From assembly GCA_030340625.1 (NCBI GenBank), contig JAOPHQ010006589.1, positions 62,001 to 126,000 on the forward strand: a DNA stretch of 64,000 nt. Direction: 5' to 3'. A program made the translations under genes and the position numbers. This stretch comes from Merluccius polli. Lineage: Eukaryota; Chordata; Actinopteri; Gadiformes; Merlucciidae. The first letter of the stretch is position 1. Each line of letters opens with the position of its first letter. Below, one piece after another: positions 11,237-22,229 of the stretch. Under the pieces are notes generated by a model. That model was not told where the DNA came from. It did not search any database and worked only from the letters and a program-made list of their open reading frames with translations.

Positions 11237-11664
11237 CTAAGGCTGTTCTCTTACACTCCCTTTTACGTCTCCCCGGGTCCTTGCCGGTGGGTCAGATGCT
11301 CCGCATAGTGACCAATGACACCAGGTTTCACCTTTGCCGTCCAGCCGGACTGCGTGTGAGGTTCTCTCTATCACCCGGTATGGTCCTGTCCACCTTGGGT
11401 CTGACCACTCCCTCTTGATGACCTTTAGCAACACCCACTCGGTGTCTTTCGGGGCCGGTGCCTGCTCTGCACCTCCTTGGATTACTGCCACCTGTTTGGA
11501 AAAGGCTGCAACCAGTGCCGTTAGTTGATCATAGTATGGCTTGAGTTCACTGAACTCCTTGTTGACATTAAAGCTAGTGGAAGGGCTTCTAGCTGAGTTT
11601 ACTGTGTGCACATATTTCACCAATCGTTCCCTTCAGTGTCTGGTTCATCCTTTCGACCTTGCCT
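11237..11664 (-). pseudogene. ERV1 integrase C-terminal part
   Basis: Minus-strand frames include VERMNQTLKG (about 11620-11664), which carries the third catalytic acidic residue of the integrase DDE triad. A frame change follows, then EWVLLKVIKREWSDPRW and GPYRVIERTSHAVRL (about 11340-11450), the C-terminal DNA-binding barrel. Integrase joins viral DNA to host DNA. The catalytic region is separated from its upstream half by a solo LTR inserted at 11665-12068. Confidence 0.7.
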
Positions 11665-12068
11665 TGTAGTGCTGTTCTTTGAGGAAGAAGGCCCCCGACA
11701 CAGGATCGCTTTTAACTCACTTTATTTGTTTAGCTTTAGGTATATTATCTATGAAGCAAAAGGAGAGGTATGTATAGTTCACGCGTGGAGCTACCCTTAG
11801 CTGGATATCTTAACAGATACGCTGCCTGGGGGTTTCTGCCCTTTCCCCGGATGTGTGGTTTGGTAGTACTTGAGCAGGCGTGGCCTCTATGACGCATACT
11901 ATGCTCTGATTGGCTAGTGTTTAGCGCCCGCCCCCAGTGTATTATGTGTGCCGCCATCTGGTGGCCAGGTGCGGTTAATACAACTTATATATTTATTTCT
12001 ATTCTCTAGTGGCTATGTGAGGATATTACAGTCTGTTGATACATATGTGCGGTTATACATTCGTCACA
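11665..12068 (-). mobile_element. Solo LTR of the ERV2 family inserted in ERV1 integrase
   Basis: On the minus strand this 404 bp segment aligns end to end with the 395 bp ERV2 LTR, including the region around AACTCACTTTATTTGTTTAG and GGCGTGGCCTC. It starts TGTGACG and ends CACTACA on the minus strand. The bases GCCT flank it on both sides (11661-11664 and 12069-12072), a perfect 4 bp target duplication, the same length as for ERV2. No internal sequence remains, so it arose by LTR-LTR recombination. Divergence from the ERV2 LTR is large, so it is an older insertion of the family. Confidence 0.85.
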
Positions 12069-12240
12069 GCCTTGAGACTGAGGATGGTAGACACAACCTA
12101 ATCGCTGTTTGATGTGTGACCGCTGCACCACACTTTTCACAGTTTTCCGAATGAAAGCTGATCCATTGTCTGATCTAATTTCCTAATCGAATTTCACACC
12201 TTGGCATGACTTTTCTAGATAAAAACTTGATTACAATAGT
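12069..12240 (-). pseudogene. ERV1 integrase catalytic core remnant
   Basis: Minus-strand translation reads DNGSAF followed by IKQRLGCVYHPQSQG. DNGSAF holds the second catalytic aspartate and HPQSQG leads into the third catalytic region, which continues across the solo LTR at 11585-11664. The first aspartate region is not clear. Confidence 0.65.
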
Positions 12241-13497
12241 CACACTTTGATCTTTTATTGGGGCTGTTTCTACCCAATTGCTGAATCTGTCATTGACTAC
12301 CAGCATGTACCTTTTACCATATACACTTTTCATCATATCAACATAGTCTAAGACCTGACTTTGAATTTTGAATCAAGTACGATTGTTCATACAAGGAATT
12401 GGACTTGGTGTAATTGGTGCATAATAATTAATTAAAATATTAACAATATAAATATCTATACAATATCTAAAACCAAGGAGCGGCAAAGGCTGATGTCTAA
12501 ATGGTCCCTCGGGTGTGGGAATGTGTCCCACTAGAGTAGTGATTGTTTTTCTTTCGTTGTTTTCTGCACATGCTTCACAATCATTGAGCTAATTATCAAT
12601 CATTGTTTGCAAGTATGGTGACCAAAAATCTTGTTTTCTGATTTTAACCCTTGTTTTCTGATTTTAAACCTTGTTTACTGATTCCCTTCATTACCTCCCC
12701 CCTTGCGCCATGGTAAAAACCATGCGCATCTTTAATGAGCCGTGTAACAACCAGGTAGGTGCAACAAAATGTCCATGAGCACCATGCCATGCACTATCAA
12801 TGTCTGATTATGATTTTCCAATTCCTCGTTTGAGACTTAAGTTAGCTAAATAATTACCTTCTGCCTTTAAGGTGCTATGCCCTTTAACCTCAACTACAGC
12901 CAATCTAGTAGAAAGGGAAATTGCAACCAGTAAATCCTAAACCTACATTTTGATACGATATGGGTTTACCATCAACCGCTTTTAAACCACGCTGTTACCA
13001 ATTTTACCAAATCATGCACTACACCGAAAAACAAAACGCAAATCCTTATACCTTCTCTTAAGAGTTTAAACAAATGACATGTCCTAGTTATTGCCACATA
13101 TTCACTGGAATCTATCCTATCCTCCACCTTTCAACCCAAATGGTTTCTCCTTGGATGGTTTCATCTTCTCATCAATCTATGATCAAGTGAGTCAGTGCAA
13201 CTTGGCCAAGTAATCGTGACTGTGCCTGCCTTAGGTCGTCCCGAGGTTTCAAGGTGGGATCTTACCCGTCATAGGCTAACCAGCCTTCCCTACTGGCCTG
13301 TTGTAGGATGCCGTGTATGGGGATAAATCCCTTCTGATTCTTATGTTCAGCCCATAGGATAGGTGGATGTGGAGGAGTAGAGACAGATATTTATGACAGC
13401 TGTCCATGCAGTCCTGTGTATGCGTAATGGAGACACCACACTTTGTTGATGCTGTAATTATGACGTGGTGGTGGACGAAGCTAACAAATAAAAATGT
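12241..13497 (-). other. Degenerate ERV1 pol interval
   Basis: This is where reverse transcriptase and RNase H would be expected, but only about 1.3 kb separates protease from integrase and no RT motif is readable. A three-unit tandem of about 20 bp (CTTGTTTTCTGATTTTAA) lies at 12630-12690. Confidence 0.4.
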
Positions 13498-13707
13498 TCA
13501 ACACAGCATAACAGCATTAGGTGTTGGCGTTTGCAAGGTAAACCCAATTCTTCCCAATGTCAATAAACAATCTACCTTGTGCATTAGATCCCTTCCCAGC
13601 AGATTGCTGAAGTACTTTTTAATTATCACTTTAACCAGGTCATTGCAAATGTTCAGAGAACATTTGTCTGACCCAAACAATTTGTCAATTAACCAAATAA
13701 AACTCAA
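13498..13707 (-). pseudogene. ERV1 protease C-terminal remnant
   Basis: The minus-strand frame contains NLLGRDLMHKVDCLLTLG, matching the N-L-L-G-R-D-x-(L/M) motif that closes retroviral aspartic proteases just before reverse transcriptase. The same region is recognisable at 32735-32920 in ERV2 on the opposite strand, which ties the two proviruses together. The catalytic DTG is not visible. Confidence 0.65.
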
Positions 13708-13989
13708 ACACTAAAACAAAGACTAAACAACCTGCAATCTATTTCAACAAAACACATGGAAAGCAAGATATGGCTCGCCATGACAACAGGGGCGGGACTT
13801 ACCACGCAGTCCACTCTCCCCCCTTGAGGACACACCTCCCGGTAGACTCTGGCAACCCAAAACAAACTTTCTTTCAACTATTTCAACACCACACTATGGA
13901 GGTATTCTAAGCAACCTAATGACTTATTTTCTTGCTATATACGCAACATTGCATATCAGTTTTTTATATTGTAATAACTACTGCACTCC

Positions 13990-14130
13990 CGCAGGGTCCT
14001 TTTAGGGCGGGTCCCTCCCTCAGTTTGGTGAGGGGGGGAATTTCCCTGAACTCTTGACCGAGTCCCCAGCGCTGGTTGACCCCTGGACTTCTGTGGACGA
14101 GCGGTAGAGGAGATAACTTCTGATTGAAAT
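13990..14130 (-). other. ERV1 block shared with ERV2
   Basis: The stretch about 14052-14121 is the reverse complement of 31078-31145 in ERV2 with few differences (for example GTTGACCCCTGGAC against GTCCAGGGGTCAAC). It shows shared internal, probably gag-region, sequence. Confidence 0.6.
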
Positions 14131-14799
14131 TAGGGATGTCCGATATTGGCTTTTTTACCGATAACCGATATTGTTCAACTCTTAATTTCCGATACCGATA
14201 TCAACCGATACTGATACCGATATATGCGGCCACGTGAAACCTCCGCTTTACACTCATTGCAATAGGCTTTATGCCGAGCGGAAGTGTGGAAGTGTGGATT
14301 AATAAATAAAAACAAAACAGTGGTAAAAGCTAGCGTGTGTGTCCGGGAGAGGGCTACTCTCCTCGGACACATTACTCTGAAGCCCCGGTGACGGTCTGGA
14401 AGTGCGGATTAATAAATAAAATAATGTGAGCGCGGTACAGCGGACCTGAACCGGTTGTGATGAGACCTGTTTCGCAGAATGCATTAGTATGTTGCGCTGA
14501 CCCCTATTTTACTATTCAACGTAGAAACTTTGAAATAATTCCAAACCACCGATAACCACAGCTACAACTAGCGTCCCACTACACCGCCGCACATGCCCAG
14601 GCTTGTTATTGAGACGGCGCGGCGCGTTTGATGATGTCATCAAACCACGTCCTCACTTGAAACATAACAGATGTCTGAAATTATTTCAAAATCGATTTCG
14701 GTATCGGTTAAAAAAACGATACCGATATTTTCCGATATTGATTTCTTATGCCAATATCGGCCGATAATATCGGTGGGCCGATAATATCGGACATCCCTA
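14131..14799. mobile_element. hAT-type non-autonomous element
   Basis: The element starts TAGGGATGTCCGATAT and ends with the inverted ATATCGGACATCCCTA. Multiple CCGATA/TATCGG motifs are repeated near both ends. The flanks ATTGAAAT and ATTTAAAT (14123-14130 and 14800-14807) make an 8 bp duplication with one mismatch, as for hAT transposons. No transposase is present. It is inserted in the ERV1 interior and therefore postdates it. Confidence 0.8.
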
Positions 14800-14807
14800 A
14801 TTTAAAT

Positions 14808-16400
14808 GAATAGTACCCCCCTTAACTGAGCTGTTGGTCTGCTAATTGTCCCACAAAACATTAAAACACTTTTATACACATTTATAAAACAAATACACAG
14901 AGAAAACAAATCAACCGAAAACACAGAAACAAATCACAGACACTAATACATAATTGATCTCTACATGTGCACTTTCTATGTCCCAACATATCCTTAAATG
15001 TTCTAATGATCACAGCGCTTTCTTTACTATGCTTTTATTCTAACCCATCTAAGTCTGTTATCCCCCTGGACATACTGAGCTGGTTGTCCTTTTACCACTT
15101 TGTTTTGTAAGGCAACCTTGTGTTTTTGGAAAGGCACCTTCAAATAAAATGTATTATCATTACTATTACCATTATTATTTTTATTACCCCTATTATTATT
15201 TTCATTATCATTAGTAGTAGTCGTCGTCGTAGTAGTAGTATTATAGGGTAAACTACTGCATAACTCTTTATTGTCCCTCTCTTTTCTAGATCTCCTTATC
15301 TAAGTACTTCTTGCAGCTCTAGTGCTGCCCTGCTTTATTATCCTCTTCTCAGGGCCAGGCCCCCTCCTTTTCTCTCTGCTCTCTGTCCCTCTCTCTCTCT
15401 TTGATACATGACTAATACTAATTTTAATGCCTGTTTAGATATTCTTTTCTTAAATTTTTCAGAGATCTTACTGATCTCATCTTTACGTAGATAACAAACC
15501 CTACCCAAAATGTCCGCTGCTGTTAACGACATATTTATTTTCTGTACCTCCGACGCGAAGCCCCGCGTTGTGGATTATTTTTCGATACATGCACACCTCG
15601 TCGTGGATTATCCCTTACATAAACCACCCATATGGCGTCCACTTTTTCTTCTTGCTTCTTGCTTTTGGGCCCTGAAAGTAGAACCATTTGTTACTTTGAT
15701 CTAAGTATTGACTGGAACCCATTCCCTTCCATACACCTGTAAGTCTCTCAGGGCGTTGCCTTGGTGGTCCTCTATTGTCTGAGGTTCTGTATGTGCCAGT
15801 GGCCAAGGCCTATTTACAATAACGTGGCAGGTATGGATTACCTCTTGGTGTACTAACACTCTATTTTTAAGCACTATGTATTTCTGATTACTTTTACTCT
15901 TACTTTATTAAACAATGTTTATTATTTTTTATTAACTTTACTCTTTACTTTAAATGGTGACATATCAGCCCTCTCCCTGCTCCCTGCTAGGTCAGGGTCA
16001 GGGGAGGCGAGCCATCTGACAGTTGGCTCTTAGTACAGTCGCTCTCGCGGGTTGTTATGGCTACGGGAGCGCCGGCGCCTGCCTGCGTTGTTGCCGCCGG
16101 CCACCGGCCACCACGACGTCCCCTTGCGTTTGGTGCCCTCCCTCCCCATTTGGCTTTGTGTCCCTCTGTGTCTTGTCCTGATTCGTAACCCGTAGCCTGA
16201 CCGGTGTGTCTTGCTGCTAATTCTTGCTTTGTGTCCTGTAGTAGTAGTAGTAGTAGTAGTAGTAGTCTCTAGTAAATCTGTCTCAAGGTCTAACTCATGT
16301 TGGCTGTGTTTGTCAGAGGCTGTGTGTGCACATAGTGATTTCAGGTCTGGGTATAGGTGGGGGCTGTTGGCCCCGCCGGTGAAGCAGTCACAGTCACAGT
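14808..16400 (-). other. ERV1 gag-region remnant, non-coding
   Basis: No readable gag motif is present. It holds ATT/AGT-type simple sequence at 15160-15245 (similar simple sequence lies at 30735-30785 in ERV2), pyrimidine-rich tracts at 15350-15410, and an AGT microsatellite at 16239-16266. Confidence 0.45.
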
Positions 16401-16722
16401 CTTAGTCACAGTCCTGGGCAAGTTTTTGTCTTTTTGAGCTTCTAATGCTACACATGCTAATGCTACTGTATGCACTGACGCTCTCCTCTCCTCTTTGTCC
16501 TCCAACTTTGCTTTCCCTCTTCTGCCTTATTGCCTTTCTACTCTCTCCACTGCTCTCCTACGGTGTCTTCAGGACACCCCCCATATTCTTCACACTCTGT
16601 TGAATTCTGTTATTAGGAGTTTGGTCTAGACCTGCTCCATTTGAAAAGTGCCCTGAGATAACTTCTGTTATGAATTGGCGCTATACAAATAAAATTGAAT
16701 TGAATTGAATTGAATTCTCCGT
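16400..16722 (+). mobile_element. LINE 3' end fragment with (TTGAA)n tail
   Basis: The stretch ends with AAAGTGCCCTGAGATAAC, GAATTGGCGCTATACAAATA and a tandem TTGAA tail at 16698-16718. This is a widespread fish LINE 3' end of L2 type. A reverse-oriented relative lies at 24327-24400. The 5' limit is uncertain and no coding sequence is kept. Confidence 0.6.
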
Positions 16723-16902
16723 CCATTTTAACACAGTATTTTAAACACTACACATTCTAACAACAAAAATTATTATACACATACAGGGTCGGTGTGAATG
16801 ACTCATGGTCTGCTCTCTGCACAAAATATTGCCCAGTGAGACAACCTTCTAGGCTGAAAACTTTCAGTCCGGTCTCACTCAGACTCCGTGCAGAAACTTT
16901 TA

Positions 16903-17437
16903 CGCCTCTTGCCCACTGGATGCGTTCGTCAACGCATCCCATTGACTTTGAATGGGGCTGAGCCGCAATGCATTGTGGCTCCGTCAGTCAAGTCGGCTCC
17001 GTTCGTTGCGTTGAAAAGTTGAGAAAATTTTATCTTTTCTGGCCACGACGGATCCGTCAGCCAATCAGATCACATTATGCAAATATATGTCCTGTGACGC
17101 TACTTGGACTCTGCCCAATGAAATCACCTTGGTGGTACAACCCGGGAAAGCACATCTGTTATGTCAGACGGCCGGCAGCGGGAACATTTAAACCTTATTA
17201 AAAATGGAGGACAAGTTGATAGTGGCGGTGGAAAAGCACTCTTCTTGCTACGACGGGATCCATCTTGCAATAGAAAAGAGCAATAACAAATTGCAGGAAG
17301 AGCGCGGCTTTGTTGTTGCGGGAAGCGATTTGATTGGCTGCTGGCTGTGTCTGGCTCCGTCGGCAAATTCCACGCCCCCCTCCGTCAGACACGCCTTCCG
17401 TCTTCCGTTGACGGTTGAATGCAGTGGGTAACAGGCG
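16903..17437 (+). mobile_element. PIF/Harbinger-type element with a MADF-protein start
   Basis: Imperfect terminal inverted repeats (CGCCTCTTGCCCACTGGATG and the complement of CATTCAGTGGGTAACAGGCG in diverged form) are flanked by TTA on both sides (16900-16902 and 17438-17440), the 3 bp duplication of this superfamily. At 17204 a short frame begins MEDKLIVAVEKHSSCYDG, resembling the first residues of the MADF/Myb-like partner protein of Harbinger transposons, but it runs out soon after. No transposase is seen, so this is a deletion derivative. It lies in the ERV1 leader/gag region. Confidence 0.65.
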
Positions 17438-18161
17438 TTAGACACACTTTCCCCGTATCCAACCACCCGTTTTCCCCACACAAATTGTTTTAATACCCCA
17501 CAGAACAGGCGTTAGACAAGACTTATGAGAATCTCACGAAAAGTCTAACCCCTGGAACCACCCACACAATACACAGTATTTAACAGTTTCCCATTTTTCA
17601 ACGTTCGACTATTATGTTCAAATGTTTGCATCGCAATATATCGTATGAACTCAGGCTATTTGTACCTCTGGCGTTACCTTTTCGCTAGTACAAACTATTT
17701 TAGTGCCGACTCTAACGGTCACGGGAAATGATACCCTTGGGTTACTCTGGCTACCCTCTCAGAGCTCCCTCTTCTGGTCTTGAAAGGAACCAGCTACCTT
17801 GGGGTCCTATAGACCCTCCTTTATCCTGCCAACCTCTATACTATGGCGAGGACGGGGCGGAATTTGAACCGCTGGTACTTTGTGTAGGCCCTTCCTCCCC
17901 AACAGGATTCCAACCCTCGGGCGGTCGTGCGCTTTCACAGCAGGTCCCCTTTTGGCAACCTCCTTAAGGGAGCGTCCCCTATGTTGCACACTATACTGGT
18001 TTAAACTATGTCTAGGACGAGTATCCCAAGTGACTTCAAAACAGTTTTGACAATGCCCAATTGCAGAATTTTGTTATAACAGGCTTCTGCTTACCTTTTT
18101 AATGTGGCCAAGTTTCGCTGTCACTCAGTCCTCTCGTCCGTTGTGTCACTTCTTCGTCTTC
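17438..18161 (-). other. ERV1 5' leader
   Basis: The non-coding interval between the primer binding site and the first nested element holds a splice-donor-like AAAAAG/GTAAGCAG (minus strand, GT at 18093-18094), about 70 nt past the primer binding site. ERV2 has a matching GGAG/GTAAGCAG in its leader. No gag start is recognisable. Confidence 0.5.
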
Positions 18162-18179
18162 ATCACGTCGGGGTCACCA
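18162..18179 (-). promoter_or_regulatory. ERV1 primer binding site (tRNA-Trp)
   Basis: On the minus strand the 18 bases TGGTGACCCCGACGTGAT follow the 5' LTR after one base. They are complementary to the 3' end of vertebrate tRNA-Trp (ending ATCACGTCGGGGTCACCA) over all 18 positions. Reverse transcription would start here. Confidence 0.85.
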
Positions 18180-18180
18180 T

Positions 18181-18753
18181 TGTTGTGAAAAGCAGTTTCT
18201 CTTGAAACTCTTACTCACGCGTGTTCTTTAATGAAGCGATAGAAGAAGTTTAAGTTTACTCAATAATCAGTTTTATTCTTAACACCAGTAGAATGTGCAG
18301 AGTTTTACAGATATATCTGGGTCCAACTATGTTTCCCTGACAGACAACAAAGTGTGTGTCAGTTCATGAAGTCTGAGCACCAACTATCCCTGACCCAGGA
18401 AGTTATATACACAAACAGAGAAAACGTCATAAAGGGCTGGCTGTTGATGTCTTCCCCCCTCGTCCTTGTGGTGTCTGGCTCCAGCGCCAGACTGTCGCCT
18501 CCGGGTATTCTCTAAAAGATTCTTTACACGTACAGCGACAATCCTGCCTGTTTTTCGCCATCATCTGACCTCACTATCTACTCCACACATGTAACCAACA
18601 ACGCACTCATTCCGATCCTGAGGAGCTGCCCCCATGTTTACATGCCTCTGCTCATAGCTCATGACTCTATCCTTCATCAGCAGAAAGGCACCGAGGTTAG
18701 TGTGACCCTAATTATTGGTCATATGGTAGATATAAAATATAACCATACCTTTA
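18181..18753 (-). repeat. ERV1 5' LTR
   Basis: This copy matches 4405-4983 over its full length with about ten substitutions and one 6 bp gap. It abuts the primer binding site on its 3' side and the TGAT flank on its 5' side. Confidence 0.9.
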
Positions 18754-18757
18754 TGAT

Positions 18758-19186
18758 ATATAATTACGCCTAACTGTAAAAAAAAATATGTTTGTCAGCC
18801 TAGGCTTTTAATTTTAGCCATTTTCTTTTTATCATACAGGCACTCGTCTTTGTTATGTTGACAATGATTTGACTTGAGATTGTATATGATGGGAGCTAAG
18901 GGGTGATGTTCATGATAGATCTCTGTTTCAAACTGCATTAGTCATGGCTGAAATTGCTGCTCGTCCAAGTGATAAGGGGCATAACAGTCTCAGCAAAAAG
19001 AGAGACTTCCATCAGAACATCTCGCACTGTAACAGAAGGTTTTGTGTGCAGTATTTCGACTCTGCCTAATCACTCCTCCGGTCAAGTCTCCTCGGTGCAA
19101 TCTGTAGTCTCAATGCTGTATAAAATAAAAATCACATTGTGCCTACAGATATTTAGATTGTAACTTTATTTTTGACCCACTTATGG
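18758..19186. other. Flank of the ERV1 target, no gene seen
   Basis: This sequence continues the DNA interrupted at 4404. It is AT-rich with no recognisable exon or repeat ends. Confidence 0.4.
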
Positions 19187-19440
19187 GAAGGATCAAACCC
19201 TATGAACCAGGGGTCTTCAACGTTTTCCAGGCCAAGGACCCCCAAACTGATAGAGAGATGGAGCGGGGACCCCCTACTTATATATATTGTGTACAATTGT
19301 GTTTTATATTAAACAGGTCCGATAGTGCCATGTATAAATTTACCTTATTATTGTGCATTCAATACTAAGATATTGAAATAATACACAGGTTCATATATTC
19401 ATGTGCAAGGTAGGAGCGAGTAGGGTGGCCATGCCACTGC
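19187..19440 (+). mobile_element. Truncated hAT-like terminal fragment
   Basis: The opening CAGGGGTCTTCAACGTTTTC followed by AGGCCAAGGACCCCC is the CAGGGGT(C/T)..CAA..CC type end of many vertebrate hAT elements. No matching right end is present nearby. Confidence 0.4.
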
Positions 19441-19803
19441 CATTCATAAACATAATGTAGCGTCCGCCAGGACGCGTTGTAAAGATGACGCAGTGTTGTT
19501 CAGCAAACAACATTTATTGTTGCAACAGAACAGGTTACTGTCGGCCGTAACCACGCCAAAACAACTCCAACATAAAGTTAGCCGTAACTCTCTCCTAATG
19601 TTCCTCGCGCTCAACCCAGGCTCGCTCACGCACACACACACACAAACACACGCACGCACGCGCACTCACACAGCCCTCATTCCATCAAAAACTACAACAC
19701 CACACCGGATCTAGCTAGAGCGGAAATAAAAAACAACAGGCACGCTGCACACAGTAGTAGTAGACGTTACGTTTTGAGTGGATGGCGAGTGCGAGACGCC
19801 GAA

Positions 19804-20170
19804 ATGGATGCCAATAATATTCTGAATGGAAAGTTTACTTTTAAAAAGTTTCCAAATGGTTCCATTGACAAGACCAAAGTGATCTGTGTGTTTTGTCGTT
19901 GTGAACTGAGCTATCATCGCAGCACGTCCAGTCTGAAATACCACTTGATGGCTGGAAGCACACAGCTGATGCGAATTCTCCGCCCCCTCGTCAGAGCCAG
20001 GCGACAACTTGCACAAAGCAAGTCGATCCACTTTTCCATGTTGATAAGAGCATTAAAATGAGAAAAAATAATGGGACAAAAAGAAATCAAGGGACATTTA
20101 GAGTAGTTAAAAATGTGTGATTATTTGCGATTAATTGCGAGTTAACATTAATGCGAATGCAGCACTAATA
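19804..20170 (+). pseudogene. hAT transposase N-terminus (BED zinc finger) remnant
   Basis: The frame from the Met at 19804 encodes FTFKKFPNGS, VICVFCRCELSYHRSTSS and LKYHLMA. The C-x2-C pair and the first histidine context are those of the BED zinc finger, which binds transposon DNA at the start of hAT transposases; the last ligand region is altered (HLMAG instead of HL..KH). Coding stops being meaningful after about 60 residues. The terminal-like CGATTAATTGCGAGTTAAC to GCAGCACTA at about 20127-20168 suggests that the end of the element follows soon after, so nearly all the catalytic domain is deleted. Confidence 0.6.
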
Positions 20171-20179
20171 TATATATTC

Positions 20180-20275
20180 TTAATATACTGTATGTATGTC
20201 TATTACATATGGAGTAATGTAACGAAAGTAATTTCCTCCTATTAAAGTATTTCTGATTCTGATTCCTCGTTGATG
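20180..20275 (+). repeat. LINE/SINE 3' tail with GATTCT repeats
   Basis: The sequence ends TAAAGTATTTCTGATTCTGATTC, a common fish retroposon tail. A reverse-oriented relative lies at 24797-24880. Confidence 0.5.
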
Positions 20276-20339
20276 GGACATGTTGTGAATGAACCGGTGC
20301 CCAGCTTGAAAGAGCTCCTGTGTGCTCCTGTGTGTCCTA

Positions 20340-20619
20340 CAAGCGGGTAGTCGGGCAGGCAGGGTTCGGCAACAGACGGGTAGTCAGGCAGGCAGGGTTC
20401 GGCAACAAACTGGATCACTGGTAACAGGTAGGGTACAAAGGTAGAACCAAAACGAACTGGCGAAGAGTGGAGGAAAAGACCGGTTTAAATAGGGAAAGGT
20501 GATTGTCAAATTAGCAGCAGGTGTGTTGGGGGAATGATGGGCAGTGGCGACAAGCAGCCACTAGATGGAGGAAAAGGACAACATGGACACAGGGAGCAGA
20601 GGCGACTTGGATCCTGACA
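20340..20619 (-). repeat. Chromovirus 3' LTR, truncated
   Basis: On the minus strand it begins TGTCAGGATCC right after a GAGGGGGAGG purine tract, has a TATTTAAA promoter-like box near 20486, and runs into about two units of the 33 bp repeat found in the solo LTRs, where it breaks off. The U5 end is missing. Confidence 0.75.
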
Positions 20620-20630
20620 GTACCTCCCCC

Positions 20631-22001
20631 TCAACAGGAGCCTCCTGGCGACAACCTGGGCTTGTCAGGGTGTTCCCGGTAGAAATCAGAAATTAATGTT
20701 TTGTCCAGAAGGAAGGAGCGGGGAACCCAGGAGCGCTCCTCAGGACCATACCCCTCCCAATCCACCAGAAACTGCAATCCCCGGCCCATGCGCCTCACGT
20801 CAAGCAATCTCCAAAGAGTATAGGCTGGATGATCATCGATGAGTCGGGAGGGCGGAGGGGAGTCAGAAGGAGGGTTCAGCTTACTAGAAGAGACTGGTTT
20901 CAACTGGGAGACATGGAATGTGGGGTGGACCTTCAAAGACTCAGGTAACTTAAGTTCAACGGCAGATGGATTAATGACCTTGACAATGGGAAATGGACCA
21001 ATATACCTGGGAGACAATTTGCGGGATTCAGCTGCTAGAGGGATGTTCTTAGTGGAGAGCCAGACAGACTGACCTGGCAGATAGGGAGAAGCTTGATTCC
21101 TATGCTGGTCAGCAAGCCGTCTTTGGTTCTCCTGAGTGCGTTCAAGGGTACTTCTAGTCTCTGTCCAGATCCTCTTGCAGCGATCCATGAAGTCCTGTAC
21201 TGAGGGGACTGAGATGTCTTGCTCATGAGAAGGGAATAGAGGTGGTTGATAGCCAAGAGAGACTTCAAAAGGTGACCTACCAGTGGAAGAGCTAGGGAGG
21301 CTGTTGTGGGCATACTCAATCCAAGGAAGTAGGGTGCTCCAAGAGTCTGGCTCTTTCTCCACCATGCAGCAAAGTGAAATCCCCAAAATCTGGTTGGCTC
21401 TCTCAGACTGCCCATTGGTTTGAGGGTGGTACCCAGAGGACAGGCTGGCCGTGGCCCCCAAGGCTTTACAGAAGGCTTTCCACACCTGCAAGATGAACTG
21501 AGGGCCCCTGTCAGAGACAATGTCAATGGGAATGCCATGAAGTCTGAAAACATGCTCGACTAGAAGTTCAGCTGTGGTGAACGCAGAGGGCAGTTTAGAG
21601 AGGGCAATAAAGTGAACAGCCTTAGAAAATCTGTCGACGACTGTGAGTACCACTGTCTTACCTCTAGAGGGAGGCAACCCCGTAACAAAGTCCAGAGCAA
21701 TGTGCGACCAAGGCCGTCCAGGAACTGGGAGAGGCCGCAGTGGACCAGCGGGAGCTTGATTTGAAGCCTTGCTACGGGCGCATGTAGTGCAGGCTGCCAC
21801 AAACTCCTTGGCATCCGAGTCCATGTTAGGCCACCAAAAATGCCTCTTCAGGATGGCAATAGTGCGCCTAGTGCCTGGATGACAGGCAAACCGGGAGACA
21901 TGCCCCCACTGCAGCACCTGGGAGCGAACAATGCTGGGAACAAATAGACGGTTGACCGGACCTGTGCCTGGGTCAGGTTGGGTCGCTTGAGCATCCCGCA
22001 C
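20631..22001 (-). pseudogene. Chromovirus integrase with C-terminal chromodomain
   Basis: The open minus-strand frame begins downstream of the SINE and carries the HHCC zinc domain (CHPGTRRT through CTTCARSK), the catalytic core with DFVTGLP, DIVSDRGPQF and YHPQTNGQSERANQ (all three acidic residues present), and the GPF-type barrel ending HPTFHVSQLKP. Last comes a chromodomain with FLVDWEGYGPEERSW about 50 residues from the end, which in chromoviruses guides insertion to modified chromatin. About 450 residues are open and end at 20631. The module looks intact, but it is cut off from RNase H by the SINE, so I call it a broken pol. Confidence 0.85.
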
Positions 22002-22011
22002 AGTCTTTTCT

Positions 22012-22219
22012 TTTTTTTTAAAATATTTTTTTGGGCTTTTATTGCCTTTTATTATAGGACAGCTGGAGATAGACAGGAAATGGGGGCAGAGAGAGAGAGG
22101 GGATGACACGCAGCAAAGGGCCGCAGGTCGGATTCGAACCCGGGCCGCTGCAGCAAGGACTCAGCCTTGGTATATGGGTCGCCAGCTCTACCCACTGAGC
22201 TATCCGGGCGCCCCCGCAG
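22012..22219 (-). mobile_element. tRNA-derived SINE
   Basis: On the minus strand the head contains TAGCTCAGTGGGTAGAGC (A box) and GGGTTCGAATCC (B box) of an RNA polymerase III promoter, and the tail ends in an A-rich run. AGTCTTTTCT flanks both sides (22002-22011 and 22220-22229), a perfect 10 bp target duplication. It sits inside chromovirus pol between RNase H and integrase. Confidence 0.9.
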
Positions 22220-22229
22220 AGTCTTTTCT

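Larger units (their letters stand above)
4405..18753 (-). mobile_element. Endogenous retrovirus ERV1, composite with nested insertions
   Basis: Two direct repeats of 573-579 bp (4405-4983 and 18181-18753) bracket minus-strand retroviral debris. TATGAT stands on both outer sides (4399-4404 and 18752-18757), giving a 4-6 bp target duplication depending on where the LTR end is placed. In minus orientation the order is LTR, tRNA-Trp primer binding site, leader with a splice-donor-like site, protease end, integrase core, integrase C-terminus, purine tract, LTR. Most of gag, reverse transcriptase and envelope is lost or unrecognisable. At least five later insertions sit inside: a LINE, a solo LTR, a hAT MITE, a Harbinger element and an L2-type tail. 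The LTRs differ at roughly ten positions plus a 6 bp gap, so the provirus is not very recent. Confidence 0.85.

Noticed and set aside
17807..17989. Possible ERV1 gag start near the primer binding site
   Set aside because: Only 60 codons, with no matrix or other gag motif; more likely leader.
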